From an uncultured Pseudomonadota bacterium (lineage in GTDB: Bacteria > Pseudomonadota > Gammaproteobacteria > Methylococcales > Methylomonadaceae), in contig CAIVBX010000206.1 in NCBI GenBank assembly GCA_903904275.1, positions 1 to 21,172 on the forward strand: 21,172 bases of DNA, in the 5' to 3' direction. The notes below the pieces were generated by a model. It had not been told where the DNA came from, ran no database searches, and was given only the letters and a program-made list of their open reading frames with translations. The translations under genes were made by a program, and so were the position numbers. Below, one piece after another: positions 8,156 to 15,738 of this stretch (position 1 is the first letter of the stretch; each line of letters begins with the position of its first letter).

Positions 8156-8719
8156 GTGAGCGCATTAACTATTTATGCAGAAAATTTTTCTGAAAATGGC
8201 GAACGTTTTACTGATTTTGAATCAATTGAAACGAAACTAAACGCGATTGGTGTGCAATTTGAACGTTGGACAGCCGCGCAAAAATTAGAAAATAATGCCA
8301 GCAATGATGACGTTTTAAATGCTTATTCGGATTCAATTGAACGCTTAAAAAATCAATATGATTTTCAAACTGCTGACGTAATCAAATTAGATTCGACGCA
8401 TCCCGAAAAAGTAGCAATGCGTGAAAAATTCTTAGCTGAACACACACATTCCGAATTTGAAGTTCGTTTTTTTGTTGAAGGTTGTGGTTTATTTTATTTG
8501 CACGTTGGCGATCAAGTTTTTGGCGTTTTATGTGAAAAAGGCGATTTAATCAGCGTTCCTGCCAATGTAAAACATTGGTTTGATATGGGTGAAAATCCCT
8601 ATTTAGCGTGCATTCGTTTATTTACTAATCCCGAAGGCTGGGTGGCGAATTTCACAAATAGCGACATTTCAAAAGCCTTTCCAACATTGGACAAATTAAA
8701 ACAGGAATTGTCAGCATGA
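8156..8719 (+). CDS. mtnD: acireductone dioxygenase
   Basis: Oxidises the acireductone intermediate of methionine salvage with O2. The iron form yields the methionine precursor 4-methylthio-2-oxobutanoate, and the nickel form is an off-pathway reaction giving carbon monoxide. This 187-residue cupin has all four metal ligands: His96, His98 and Glu102 in EHTHSEFE, and His140 in VPANVKHWFDMG. The start is GTG at 8156, with GGAG 7 nt upstream inside the end of mtnB. The start aligns with the family N-terminus. The last codon overlaps the mtnC start in ATGA, so translation of the two is likely coupled. Confidence 0.94.
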   Translation: MSALTIYAENFSENGERFTDFESIETKLNAIGVQFERWTAAQKLENNASNDDVLNAYSDSIERLKNQYDFQTADVIKLDSTHPEKVAMREKFLAEHTHSEFEVRFFVEGCGLFYLHVGDQVFGVLCEKGDLISVPANVKHWFDMGENPYLACIRLFTNPEGWVANFTNSDISKAFPTLDKLKQELSA

Positions 8720-9402
8720 TTAAGGCAATTATTACCGATATTGAAGGCACAACGTCATCGCTTTCGTTTGTTAAAGATACTTTATTTCCTTACGCTCGCG
8801 CTCATGTTGGCGAATTCTGTCGCGCGAATTCTGAAAATGAAGCCGTGCAAAAATTACTCGCTGATGTAAATATTGAAGTCGGTACAGAATTGGATTTAGA
8901 ACACGCAATAAACCAGTTAATTCAATGGATTGATGATGATAAAAAAATCACACCGTTGAAATCATTACAAGGTTTGATTTGGGAATTGGGTTATCAACGC
9001 GGCGAATTGATTGGGCATTTATACCCTGACGCAATTCGGAATTTGCAAAATTGGAAAGCGGAAGGATTTGATTTATATGTTTATTCATCAGGTTCAGTGT
9101 ATGCCCAAAAATTGTTGTTCGCGCATACCGAAGTGGGTGATTTAACGCCGCTTTTTTCAGGTTATTTCGACACGCATATTGGTGCAAAACAAGATTCTAC
9201 GTCGTATGAAAATATCGTCGCGCATATTGGTTTGCCTGCCGAGCAATTACTGTTTTTATCGGATATTGAAGCAGAATTGAACGCCGCACAAACCGCAGGT
9301 TTGCAAACAATTTGGCTTACTCGTGAGGACGCACCGCAAACGGAAGCGACACATCGAAAAGTGCGTAATTTTGATGAAATTGAGTTGGAGCATTGCCTAT
9401 GA
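8716..9402 (+). CDS. mtnC: enolase-phosphatase E1
   Basis: A bifunctional HAD-superfamily enzyme that enolises and then dephosphorylates 2,3-diketo-5-methylthiopentyl-1-phosphate to the acireductone used by MtnD. The 228 residues show the MtnC-specific motif I DIEGTT (Asp8, with Glu10 in place of the second Asp of ordinary HAD phosphatases), motif II YSSGS (Ser124-Ser125), the motif III lysine in GAKQD (Lys158) and motif IV LSDIEAELNAA (Asp183). Start and stop both lie in 4-nt ATGA overlaps, with mtnD upstream and the DUF2058 gene downstream. Methylthioribose-1-phosphate isomerase and the nucleosidase/phosphorylase of the pathway are not in the window. Confidence 0.95.
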   Translation: MIKAIITDIEGTTSSLSFVKDTLFPYARAHVGEFCRANSENEAVQKLLADVNIEVGTELDLEHAINQLIQWIDDDKKITPLKSLQGLIWELGYQRGELIGHLYPDAIRNLQNWKAEGFDLYVYSSGSVYAQKLLFAHTEVGDLTPLFSGYFDTHIGAKQDSTSYENIVAHIGLPAEQLLFLSDIEAELNAAQTAGLQTIWLTREDAPQTEATHRKVRNFDEIELEHCL

Positions 9403-9953
9403 GTAAAAAATTATCGATGCAAGAACAGTTACTTAAAGCAGGGTTAGTGAGTAGCGCAAAAGCCAAAACCATCAAAACCGAAAAACATAAACAGCAACAA
9501 GCACAACGTCACCACAACGTTGAAGTCGTAGACGAAGCGAAAATGTGGGCGCAAAAAGCGGCGGCTGAAAAAGCAGAACGTGACCAATTATTGAATTTAC
9601 AATTGCAAGAACAAGCCAGACAAAAAGAAATCAAAGCGCAAATTAAGCAATTGATTGATGAAAACAAAATTGCATTTGATTCGCAACATGCTGAAATTCC
9701 TTATCGTTTTACCGATGGTTCAACCGTTAAAACGCTTTATGTGACCGAAGATTTACGCACTCAATTAGTTGCTGGAAAATTAGCCATTGTGCGTGGCGGC
9801 AAAAATTACGAATTGATTAGTTATGAAACGGCATTAAAAATTAAAGAACGTGATGCAACGCGGATTTTGGTTTTAAACGAAGCAAAAGCAGTCGAAGTTG
9901 TTACTGATGACCCTTATGCTGCGTTTGAAATTCCTGATGATTTGATGTGGTAA
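9399..9953 (+). CDS. DUF2058 family protein, YaiL-type
   Basis: A 184-residue cytoplasmic protein of the DUF2058 family, represented by E. coli YaiL. The match covers the N-terminal LSMQEQLLKAGLVSSAKAK, a charged Lys/Gln/Glu-rich coiled-coil-like stretch (about 25-85), the FTDG motif in the centre and the C-terminal DDPYAAFEIPDDLMW. No enzymatic function is established; YaiL has been described as a nucleoprotein/polynucleotide-associated protein. The frame opens with a TTG at 9393, but the ATG at 9399 is chosen because it overlaps the mtnC stop as ATGA and has GGAG 8 nt upstream. Its tight attachment to the mtn genes looks like operon hitch-hiking rather than a clear pathway role. Confidence 0.88.
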   Translation: MSKKLSMQEQLLKAGLVSSAKAKTIKTEKHKQQQAQRHHNVEVVDEAKMWAQKAAAEKAERDQLLNLQLQEQARQKEIKAQIKQLIDENKIAFDSQHAEIPYRFTDGSTVKTLYVTEDLRTQLVAGKLAIVRGGKNYELISYETALKIKERDATRILVLNEAKAVEVVTDDPYAAFEIPDDLMW

Positions 9954-9983
9954 AAAATTTTATTAACTTTAACTTGAAACACA

Positions 9984-11540
9984 ATGAATAAAAAAATCTC
10001 TCGCGCTCTCGTTAGCGTTTCTGACAAAACTGGTGTTGTTGAATTTTGTCGTGCTTTAAATCAACTCGGTATCGAAATTTTATCGACAGGCGGCACGTTT
10101 AAAACGTTGACTGAAAATAACATTGCCGCTGTTGAAGTATCTGATTACACAGGTTTTCCTGAAATGATGGACGGGCGTGTTAAAACGTTACACCCTAAAA
10201 TTCACGGTGGTATTTTAGCGCGTCGTGGCATCGATGATGCTGTGATGGCTGAAAATGGTATTCAAGCCATTGATATGGTTGTGGTGAATTTGTATCCATT
10301 TGAAGCAACGATTGCAAAACCCGATTGTGATTTTGAAACGGCGATTGAAAACATCGACATCGGTGGTCCTACGATGATTCGCGCGGCAGCAAAAAATCAT
10401 GATGACGTGGCAATTGTGGTGAATCCTGCGGATTACGCTGAAATTCTTAATGAATTAAATGAAAAACAAGGCACGCTATCGAGTGCGACCCGTTTTAATT
10501 TAGCGTTAAAAAGTTTTGAACACACTGCAAGTTATGACACCGCGATTGCAACGTATTTGAGCGGTTTAAATAAAATTCAATTTCCCGAAACCTTGAATTT
10601 GCAATTTTACCAACAACAAACCTTACGTTATGGTGAAAATCCACATCAAAACGCGGCGTTTTACGTTGAAAAAAATCCTGCGCGTGGCACGATTTCAAGC
10701 GCGAAACAAATACAAGGCAAAGAGCTTTCTTATAACAACATTGCCGATGCAGATGCGGCGTTGGAATGCGTGAAATCGTTTTCTGAAAAACCCACCTGCG
10801 TTATCGTCAAACATGCAAATCCGTGTGGTGTGGCTGAATCGGATGACCTTTTAACCGCTTATGATTTAGCTTATAAAACTGACCAAACGTCAGCATTTGG
10901 CGGCATTATTGCGTTTAACTGCGAACTCGACGAAAAAACAGCAGCGGAAATTGTGGCACGTCAATTTGTGGAAGTGATTGTTGCGCCAAGCGTTAGCGAA
11001 AATGCACAAAAAGTGTTGGCAAGCAAACAAAATGTGCGTGTTTTAGAAACAGGTGAATGGACAATTTCACACGCTGAATTTGATTACAAACGGGTTGCGG
11101 GTGGTTTATTAGTTCAAGAGCGCGACACAGGAATTGTGTTGCCTAGCGACATGAAAGTTGTGACTACACGCAAACCAACGCCACAAGAATGGGCAGATTT
11201 ATTGTTTGCTTGGAAAGTAGCTAAATTTGTGAAATCTAACGCGATTGTTTATTGCCAAAATGGACAGTTAATCGGCGTTGGTGCGGGACAAATGAGTCGT
11301 ATTTATTCTGCAAAAATTGCAGGCATCAAAGCCTTTGATGCAGGTTTAAAAGTCAATGGTTCTGCAATGGCATCAGATGCGTTTTTCCCTTTCCGTGATG
11401 GTATCGATGCTGCTGCACAAGCAGGCATTAAAGCGGTAATTCAACCAGGCGGTTCGATGCGTGACCAAGAAGTAATTGATGCGGCGAACGAATATGGCAT
11501 GGCGATGTTATTCACAGGAATGCGTCATTTCCGTCATTGA
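9984..11540 (+). CDS. purH: bifunctional AICAR transformylase / IMP cyclohydrolase
   Basis: Catalyses the last two steps of IMP synthesis: formyl transfer from 10-formyl-tetrahydrofolate to AICAR, then ring closure. The 518-residue protein has the N-terminal MGS-like cyclohydrolase domain (about 1-150, with STGGTFKTL and DGRVKTLHPKIHGG) and the C-terminal transformylase domain with the catalytic Lys276-His277 in VKHANPCGV, plus QTSAFGG and QPGGSMRD. The length is typical. No Shine-Dalgarno is evident in the 30-nt gap after the DUF2058 gene. Co-transcription with the mtn cluster is possible, since no terminator is visible between them. purD, often adjacent in other gammaproteobacteria, is not here; iscR follows instead. 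Confidence 0.97.
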   Translation: MNKKISRALVSVSDKTGVVEFCRALNQLGIEILSTGGTFKTLTENNIAAVEVSDYTGFPEMMDGRVKTLHPKIHGGILARRGIDDAVMAENGIQAIDMVVVNLYPFEATIAKPDCDFETAIENIDIGGPTMIRAAAKNHDDVAIVVNPADYAEILNELNEKQGTLSSATRFNLALKSFEHTASYDTAIATYLSGLNKIQFPETLNLQFYQQQTLRYGENPHQNAAFYVEKNPARGTISSAKQIQGKELSYNNIADADAALECVKSFSEKPTCVIVKHANPCGVAESDDLLTAYDLAYKTDQTSAFGGIIAFNCELDEKTAAEIVARQFVEVIVAPSVSENAQKVLASKQNVRVLETGEWTISHAEFDYKRVAGGLLVQERDTGIVLPSDMKVVTTRKPTPQEWADLLFAWKVAKFVKSNAIVYCQNGQLIGVGAGQMSRIYSAKIAGIKAFDAGLKVNGSAMASDAFFPFRDGIDAAAQAGIKAVIQPGGSMRDQEVIDAANEYGMAMLFTGMRHFRH

Positions 11541-11569
11541 TTCAAAACGAGATAAAAACGGGCTTTCCT

Positions 11570-11601
11570 ATAGTTGACTATTTTGGTAGGTTAAGTATAG
11601 T
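11570..11601 (+). promoter_or_regulatory. iscR promoter with overlapping type 1 IscR operator
   Basis: TTGACT (11574-11579) and TATAGT (11596-11601) are 16 nt apart, giving a good sigma70 promoter 38 nt before the iscR GTG. The 25 nt from 11570 begin ATAGTTGACTATTTT. They fit my recollection of the E. coli type 1 IscR consensus (ATASYYGACT RWWWY AGTCRRSTAT) at every one of the first 15 positions and at 21 of 25 overall. The operator would cover the -35 box and spacer, as expected for repression of the operon by [2Fe-2S]-IscR. Confidence 0.72.
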
Positions 11602-11638
11602 TAAATCTACTTTTCATTATTCAAAGATAGGATTTCCC

Positions 11639-12109
11639 GTGCGTTTAACTACTAAAGGTCGCTATGCGGTGACAGCGATGCTCGACTTAGCGTTTAACAG
11701 TCAAAAAACCCCCGTCACATTAACAGATATTGCCGCTCGTCAAACAATTTCATTGTCATATTTAGAACAATTATTTGCCCGTTTGCGAAAAGCAGAAATT
11801 GTCGTTGGTGTTCGAGGACCTGGTGGTGGTTATCAATTACGCGATGCACCTGAAAAAATCAGTATTGCCGCGATTATTGAAGCCGTAAATGAACCGATTG
11901 ATTCAACAAAATGCGGCGGCGAAGCGAATTGTCAACATGACAGTGTTTGTTTAACACATGATTTGTGGGTCGGATTAAGTGAACATATTCATGATTATCT
12001 ATCACAAATCACGCTTGCAGATTTACTCAAAAAACGTGATGAGCGTCATGTTACTGAAACGACGGGGGAATGTGTTGTTAATGTGAATAAAATTCGCAAA
12101 GTAGCATGA
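11639..12109 (+). CDS. iscR: Fe-S cluster assembly transcription factor IscR
   Basis: An Rrf2-family regulator that senses Fe-S status and represses its own operon when it carries a [2Fe-2S] cluster. The start is GTG at 11639, giving VRLTTKGRYAVTAMLDLAF, which matches the E. coli IscR N-terminus, with AGGA 6 nt upstream. The frame is open from 11537, but those extra 34 codons overlap the promoter and are rejected. The 156-residue protein has a winged helix-turn-helix (about 1-60), the GPGGGYQL wing, and the cluster ligands Cys92, Cys98, Cys104 and His107, exactly at the E. coli positions. The C-terminal tail is divergent and carries one extra cysteine. The stop overlaps the iscS start as ATGA. 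Confidence 0.96.
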   Translation: MRLTTKGRYAVTAMLDLAFNSQKTPVTLTDIAARQTISLSYLEQLFARLRKAEIVVGVRGPGGGYQLRDAPEKISIAAIIEAVNEPIDSTKCGGEANCQHDSVCLTHDLWVGLSEHIHDYLSQITLADLLKKRDERHVTETTGECVVNVNKIRKVA

Positions 12110-13188
12110 TTTATTTTGACAATAACGCGACAACGCAAATTGATGCGCGTGTGTTTGAGGCAATGTTACCGTTTTTAAAAAACATGTACGGAAATCCCTC
12201 AAGCGTTCACCGTTTAGGACGAATTGCTAAAAGTGCGATTGAAGTTGCGCGTGAACAAGTTGCCGCGTTAATTGATGCGTCACCATCACAAATTATTTTT
12301 ACAAGTGGTGGAACGGAAGCAAATAATTTGGCATTGCATAATTCAAATGGTTTGCTGGCGATTTCAGCAATTGAACATCCTTGCATTGCCGAACCCGCTA
12401 AATGTAAAAATGCTCAAATTATTCCTGTGAATGCTGACGGTTTGATTGAACCTGAAGCGATTTCAAAATTGATAAAAAAACGTCCTGATTTTGTGTCGAT
12501 TATGTTGGCAAATAATGAAACGGGCGTAATTCAACCAATTACCGAAATTGCGGCGCAATTGAACGAACACGGCATTATTTTTCATACCGATGCGGTACAA
12601 GCTGTTGGAAAAATTCCCGTTTCATTTTCACAATTAGGCGTGCAAATGTTGTCACTTTCGAGTCATAAAATTTACGGCTCGAAAGGTTGTGGCGCGTTGG
12701 TTGTTGATAAATCGATGGCGATTAACCCGTTATTATTAGGCGGCGGACAAGAACAAAATCTGCGTTCAGGAACAGAAAATGTGGCGGCAATTGTCGGTTT
12801 TGGCAAAGCGGCAGAATTGGCAAAATCGGAATTAGAAACGCGCCACACAAAAATGCTTGAATTGCGAACATTGTTAGAAAGTGAATTAGAAAAATTGCCG
12901 CGTGTGACAATTTTTGCAAAAAATGCACCGCGTTTGCCAAATACAACTTTATTCGGCATTGATAAAATTGAAGGTGAATGGGTTTTGTTGACGCTCGATA
13001 AAAAAGGGATTTGTGTTTCAAGCGGTTCTGCGTGTGCTAGTGAAGGACAAGAACCGAGTCCCGTTTTACTCGCAATGGGGATTTCAGCCGAACAAGCAAA
13101 AACCGCGATTCGTGTCAGTTCAAGTCATCACAATACAACAGCAGATGTTTTGCAATTTATTGAAGTTATTAAATCTTTTGGAGTTTAA
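12106..13188 (+). CDS. iscS: cysteine desulfurase, IscS/NifS family
   Basis: A pyridoxal-phosphate enzyme that removes sulfur from cysteine and passes it on as persulfide for Fe-S clusters and thiolated tRNA. The 360-residue protein shows FDNNATT (4-10), the GGTEANN cofactor motif (68-74), His91, Asp162 in HTDAVQ, the PLP lysine Lys188 in SSHKIYGSKG, and the catalytic Cys310 in VSSGSACASEGQEPS. E. coli IscS is 404 residues; this protein is shorter and closer in length to NifS-type enzymes. The C-terminal extension that docks IscU in E. coli IscS appears reduced. It sits between iscR (4-nt overlap) and iscA (2-nt gap), which supports an isc role. A NifS-like paralogue cannot be excluded. Confidence 0.9.
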   Translation: MIYFDNNATTQIDARVFEAMLPFLKNMYGNPSSVHRLGRIAKSAIEVAREQVAALIDASPSQIIFTSGGTEANNLALHNSNGLLAISAIEHPCIAEPAKCKNAQIIPVNADGLIEPEAISKLIKKRPDFVSIMLANNETGVIQPITEIAAQLNEHGIIFHTDAVQAVGKIPVSFSQLGVQMLSLSSHKIYGSKGCGALVVDKSMAINPLLLGGGQEQNLRSGTENVAAIVGFGKAAELAKSELETRHTKMLELRTLLESELEKLPRVTIFAKNAPRLPNTTLFGIDKIEGEWVLLTLDKKGICVSSGSACASEGQEPSPVLLAMGISAEQAKTAIRVSSSHHNTTADVLQFIEVIKSFGV

Positions 13189-13190
13189 AA

Positions 13191-13514
13191 ATGTCTGTGA
13201 CATTAACAGAAAGTGCTGCACAACAAATTCAACGTCAATTAACAAAACGTGGCAATGGTTTAGGCTTACGTTTAGCGGTAAAAAAATCAGGCTGCTCAGG
13301 TTATGCTTACGTTTTGGATTACGTTGATGCGCTTGCAGAAAACGACGAAGTATTTGAACAATTTGACGTAAAAGTAATTGTGAAAAATGAAGATTTAGAG
13401 GTTTTAAACGGCATCGAAATTGATTATCGACGCGATGGTTTAAATGCCGCATTTAAATTTAACAATCCAAATGTGAAAGGAACGTGTGGTTGCGGCGAAA
13501 GTTTTGCGGTTTAA
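13191..13514 (+). CDS. iscA: iron-sulfur cluster assembly protein IscA
   Basis: An A-type carrier that holds iron or Fe-S clusters and delivers them, mainly [4Fe-4S], to target enzymes. It is 107 residues, the same length as E. coli IscA, with the three cluster cysteines Cys35 (KSGCSGYAY), Cys99 and Cys101 (GTCGCGESFAV). The FKFNNPNVKGTCGCGESF tail separates IscA from ErpA and SufA reasonably well. GGAG precedes the ATG at a good distance, overlapping the iscS end. It is the last gene of the isc operon here. Its stop shares 4 nt with the stop of the converging tsaE gene, leaving no room for a terminator. Confidence 0.95.
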   Translation: MSVTLTESAAQQIQRQLTKRGNGLGLRLAVKKSGCSGYAYVLDYVDALAENDEVFEQFDVKVIVKNEDLEVLNGIEIDYRRDGLNAAFKFNNPNVKGTCGCGESFAV

Positions 13515-13936
13515 AAATTCAAATCGTCAATTTCAAGTTTTCTTCCGTTTTCTTGATGTGTTAAATAGATATTTATATCGGCTTTAGGCAAAACGCCTGC
13601 GCCTTTACATGACCATTCGATTAAACACAGCGCGTTTTGATTCAAATAATCATCAATGCCAATCCATTCCAATTCTTCAGCGTCTGCTAAACGGTATAAA
13701 TCAAAATGAAAAATTTTGCGTTGCGCGACGCTGTATTCTTCAATCACAGCATAAGTTGGGCTTTTAATTGCGCCTGTGACACCAGCGGCGCGTAATAATC
13801 CACGAACTAACGTTGTTTTACCTGCGCCTAAATCACCATGCAAAAAAATTAACGCTTTTTCAGGTAATTTTTCCCAAAGTTTTGCGCCGAATTTTTCGGT
13901 TGCATCACTGTCGATTAACTCAAATGTGTTAGACAT
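13511..13936 (-). CDS. tsaE: tRNA threonylcarbamoyladenosine biosynthesis ATPase TsaE
   Basis: The P-loop ATPase that drives the TsaB-TsaD complex in making N6-threonylcarbamoyladenosine at position 37 of ANN-decoding tRNAs. The 141-residue protein shows Walker A GDLGAGKTT (34-42), the SPTY switch, and HFDLYRLADAEELEWIG followed by LIEWSCKGAGVLP, all typical of TsaE. The frame is open from 13975, but the ATG at 13936 fits the family length. It overlaps the stop of the upstream cyclase gene by 8 nt (ATGTCTAA), suggesting translational coupling. ATG codons at 13942 and further upstream are possible alternatives; none has a clear Shine-Dalgarno. TsaB and TsaD are not in the window. Confidence 0.92.
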   Translation of the reverse strand: MSNTFELIDSDATEKFGAKLWEKLPEKALIFLHGDLGAGKTTLVRGLLRAAGVTGAIKSPTYAVIEEYSVAQRKIFHFDLYRLADAEELEWIGIDDYLNQNALCLIEWSCKGAGVLPKADINIYLTHQENGRKLEIDDLNF

Positions 13937-15323
13937 TGGCATATTGTTTTGCGGCAATGACTTTATTTCGACCACTTTTTTTTGCTTTGTATAAAGCCTC
14001 GTCAGCTAATTTAATGGTATTTTTAAAATCAGGATGACCGTCATGAATGGCTGTACCAACGCTAATGGTCACAGCTAATGAAATGTTGTTACTTAATCGA
14101 AATTCAAATTTTTCAACTTCCGCGCGAATTTTTTCAGCGATTGTTTTAATCGCACCAATTTGAACATCGGCAAGAATAATCAAAAATTCTTCACCGCCTA
14201 ATCGAAAAACAAAATCCCCTGCTCTAACTTGTTGTGTCAGCGTTTCTGCCAGCTGCAACAAAACCCGATCGCCATTATCATGTCCGTAAGTGTCATTGAT
14301 ATTTTTAAAAAAATCAATATCAATCATCACACAACCAAATAAAATACCGTTTTCTAAGCTATAACGGGTTTCATGACGCATCACGGTTTCTAAATAGCGA
14401 CGATTAAACAAATGGGTAAGTGGGTCGCGTCCGTTTTCTTCTTCGATGGTATCGTTAGCAAGACAATTTAATATCCAAATTGTCGTAGAAATATGTCCGT
14501 TTAAACGACTCAATGTTTCTTTTATCAAATTGGTATTTTCTTCAAGCAAATATCCACTCAGTAAGCGCATATCCTCATCGATATTATTGAGTTGAAGCAC
14601 TAATAAGGGCAGTTCCTTTTTACCTGCTAAAAATAAATGGGCTTTATGTGCCACCCACAAACCAAAATTGGAATATCGAATCGCACCTTGCATACAAGAA
14701 TCATATTTATTTTTAGCAATGAGCAATAATAAATTTCGCATCCATTCCGAAAGTGACGTGCATAACTTTGAATAATCAAATGCTAAGTTTTGTGATGCAA
14801 CGTGCATTTTTAACGATTCGGCATTTTTCTCGTTAATCATCAAATCATGTTCATAACTTTCATCGATAACTGACAATGCTAAATCCAAAATTTGTCCACT
14901 TAAAATAATGGCATCTGCTAATTCATCACGTTCTAAATTCGATGCTTTCAATACAAGTGCAACCTGTAATTTAAGCAACCCCATTCCGTAATCGACTAAA
15001 CTCATCGGCAAATCAATTCGCGCATGAATTTTTCCGATTTCACGTTGATATAAATAATTTTTATCTAAATCTTTGTCTGTTTCTTGATACTGTAAGGACG
15101 TACACAACCATTTTGCCAGCGTAATGCGTAAACGATTTTTTACTAATTCATGATTTAAAAATCGAACGGCTTTTTCGTGACTGAGCAATTCACGATAAAA
15201 ATACATCACAATATCATCAGCATGAGGTTCAACTAACGCCAAAATCTTTTCAAAAAGTGGTTTATTTTTTTCTGAATGTAATTTTTTAAGAGCTTGTTTA
15301 TGCAACGATTCAAAAGGTTTCAT
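13929..15323 (-). CDS. globin-coupled diguanylate cyclase, DosC-like
   Basis: A soluble haem-based gas sensor that makes cyclic-di-GMP. The 464 residues closely follow the layout of E. coli DosC (YddV, 460 residues). The globin domain (about 1-155) has distal Tyr43 (YFYRELL) and proximal haem ligand His100 (KIHARIDLP). A helical middle domain (about 170-290) has the FGLWVAHK motif shared with DosC. The GGDEF domain (about 297-458) has its active site GGEEF at 376-380 and an RxxD inhibition site RAGD at 367-370. In DosC, oxygen binding to haem controls cyclase activity; the same is inferred here. The FGLW-H motif recalls CZB zinc domains, but the expected cysteine is replaced by Ser218. The start overlaps the panD stop as ATGA, and the end overlaps tsaE by 8 nt. 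Confidence 0.92.
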   Translation of the reverse strand: MKPFESLHKQALKKLHSEKNKPLFEKILALVEPHADDIVMYFYRELLSHEKAVRFLNHELVKNRLRITLAKWLCTSLQYQETDKDLDKNYLYQREIGKIHARIDLPMSLVDYGMGLLKLQVALVLKASNLERDELADAIILSGQILDLALSVIDESYEHDLMINEKNAESLKMHVASQNLAFDYSKLCTSLSEWMRNLLLLIAKNKYDSCMQGAIRYSNFGLWVAHKAHLFLAGKKELPLLVLQLNNIDEDMRLLSGYLLEENTNLIKETLSRLNGHISTTIWILNCLANDTIEEENGRDPLTHLFNRRYLETVMRHETRYSLENGILFGCVMIDIDFFKNINDTYGHDNGDRVLLQLAETLTQQVRAGDFVFRLGGEEFLIILADVQIGAIKTIAEKIRAEVEKFEFRLSNNISLAVTISVGTAIHDGHPDFKNTIKLADEALYKAKKSGRNKVIAAKQYANV

Positions 15324-15700
15324 GAAATTTGTACAGGAATGTCGTCAGCAGTTCTCACAACATTATTTTTGTTATCAAAATATACTAATTTTGGATGATG
15401 GTTTTGTGCTTCTTGCTCATCATATTGCGCGTAAGTGCAAATAATTAACAAATCGCCCACACACGCTAAACGTGCTGCCGCGCCATTCACAGAAAAGGTT
15501 TTTGAACCCACTTGCGCCCGAATCGCATACGTTGTAAATCGTGCGCCGTTGTTGACGTTATAAATTTGAATTTGTTCATATTCGCGGATGCCCGCTAAAT
15601 CAAGAAAATCGCTATCAATCGCGCATGAACCCTCGTAACCGAGTTCAGAATTTGTAACGTTTGCGCGGTGGAGTTTGGCTTTAAGCAAGGTAATTTGCAT
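15320..15700 (-). CDS. panD: aspartate 1-decarboxylase proenzyme
   Basis: Converts aspartate to beta-alanine for pantothenate and coenzyme A. It is a pyruvoyl enzyme made by self-cleavage at Gly24-Ser25, seen here in GYEGSCAID, so Ser25 becomes the pyruvoyl group. Lys9 (KAKLHRA) and Tyr58-region residues of the family are in place. From the ATG at 15700 the protein is 126 residues, the same length as E. coli PanD, with NGAAARL in the expected place. The frame opens with a TTG at 15739, but the extra 13 residues do not belong to the family. No Shine-Dalgarno is clear. A promoter lies at 15739-15767. panB and panC, common neighbours, are absent; the DosC-like gene overlaps its 3' end. Confidence 0.95.
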   Translation of the reverse strand: MQITLLKAKLHRANVTNSELGYEGSCAIDSDFLDLAGIREYEQIQIYNVNNGARFTTYAIRAQVGSKTFSVNGAAARLACVGDLLIICTYAQYDEQEAQNHHPKLVYFDNKNNVVRTADDIPVQIS

Positions 15701-15738
15701 TGATGAATAGAATAATAAGTCGTTAAAAATAAGCCGCA

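Noticed and set aside
7932..8165. Minus-strand frame of 77 codons opposite mtnB
   Set aside because: It lies wholly within the well-supported mtnB gene, has no Shine-Dalgarno and no recognisable motif.
11537..11638. N-terminal extension of the iscR frame
   Set aside because: The 34 extra codons cover the promoter and IscR operator, and the GTG at 11639 has its own Shine-Dalgarno and matches the IscR N-terminus.
12672..13021. Two long minus-strand frames opposite iscS
   Set aside because: They are shadows of a highly conserved gene, with compositions expected from antisense reading.
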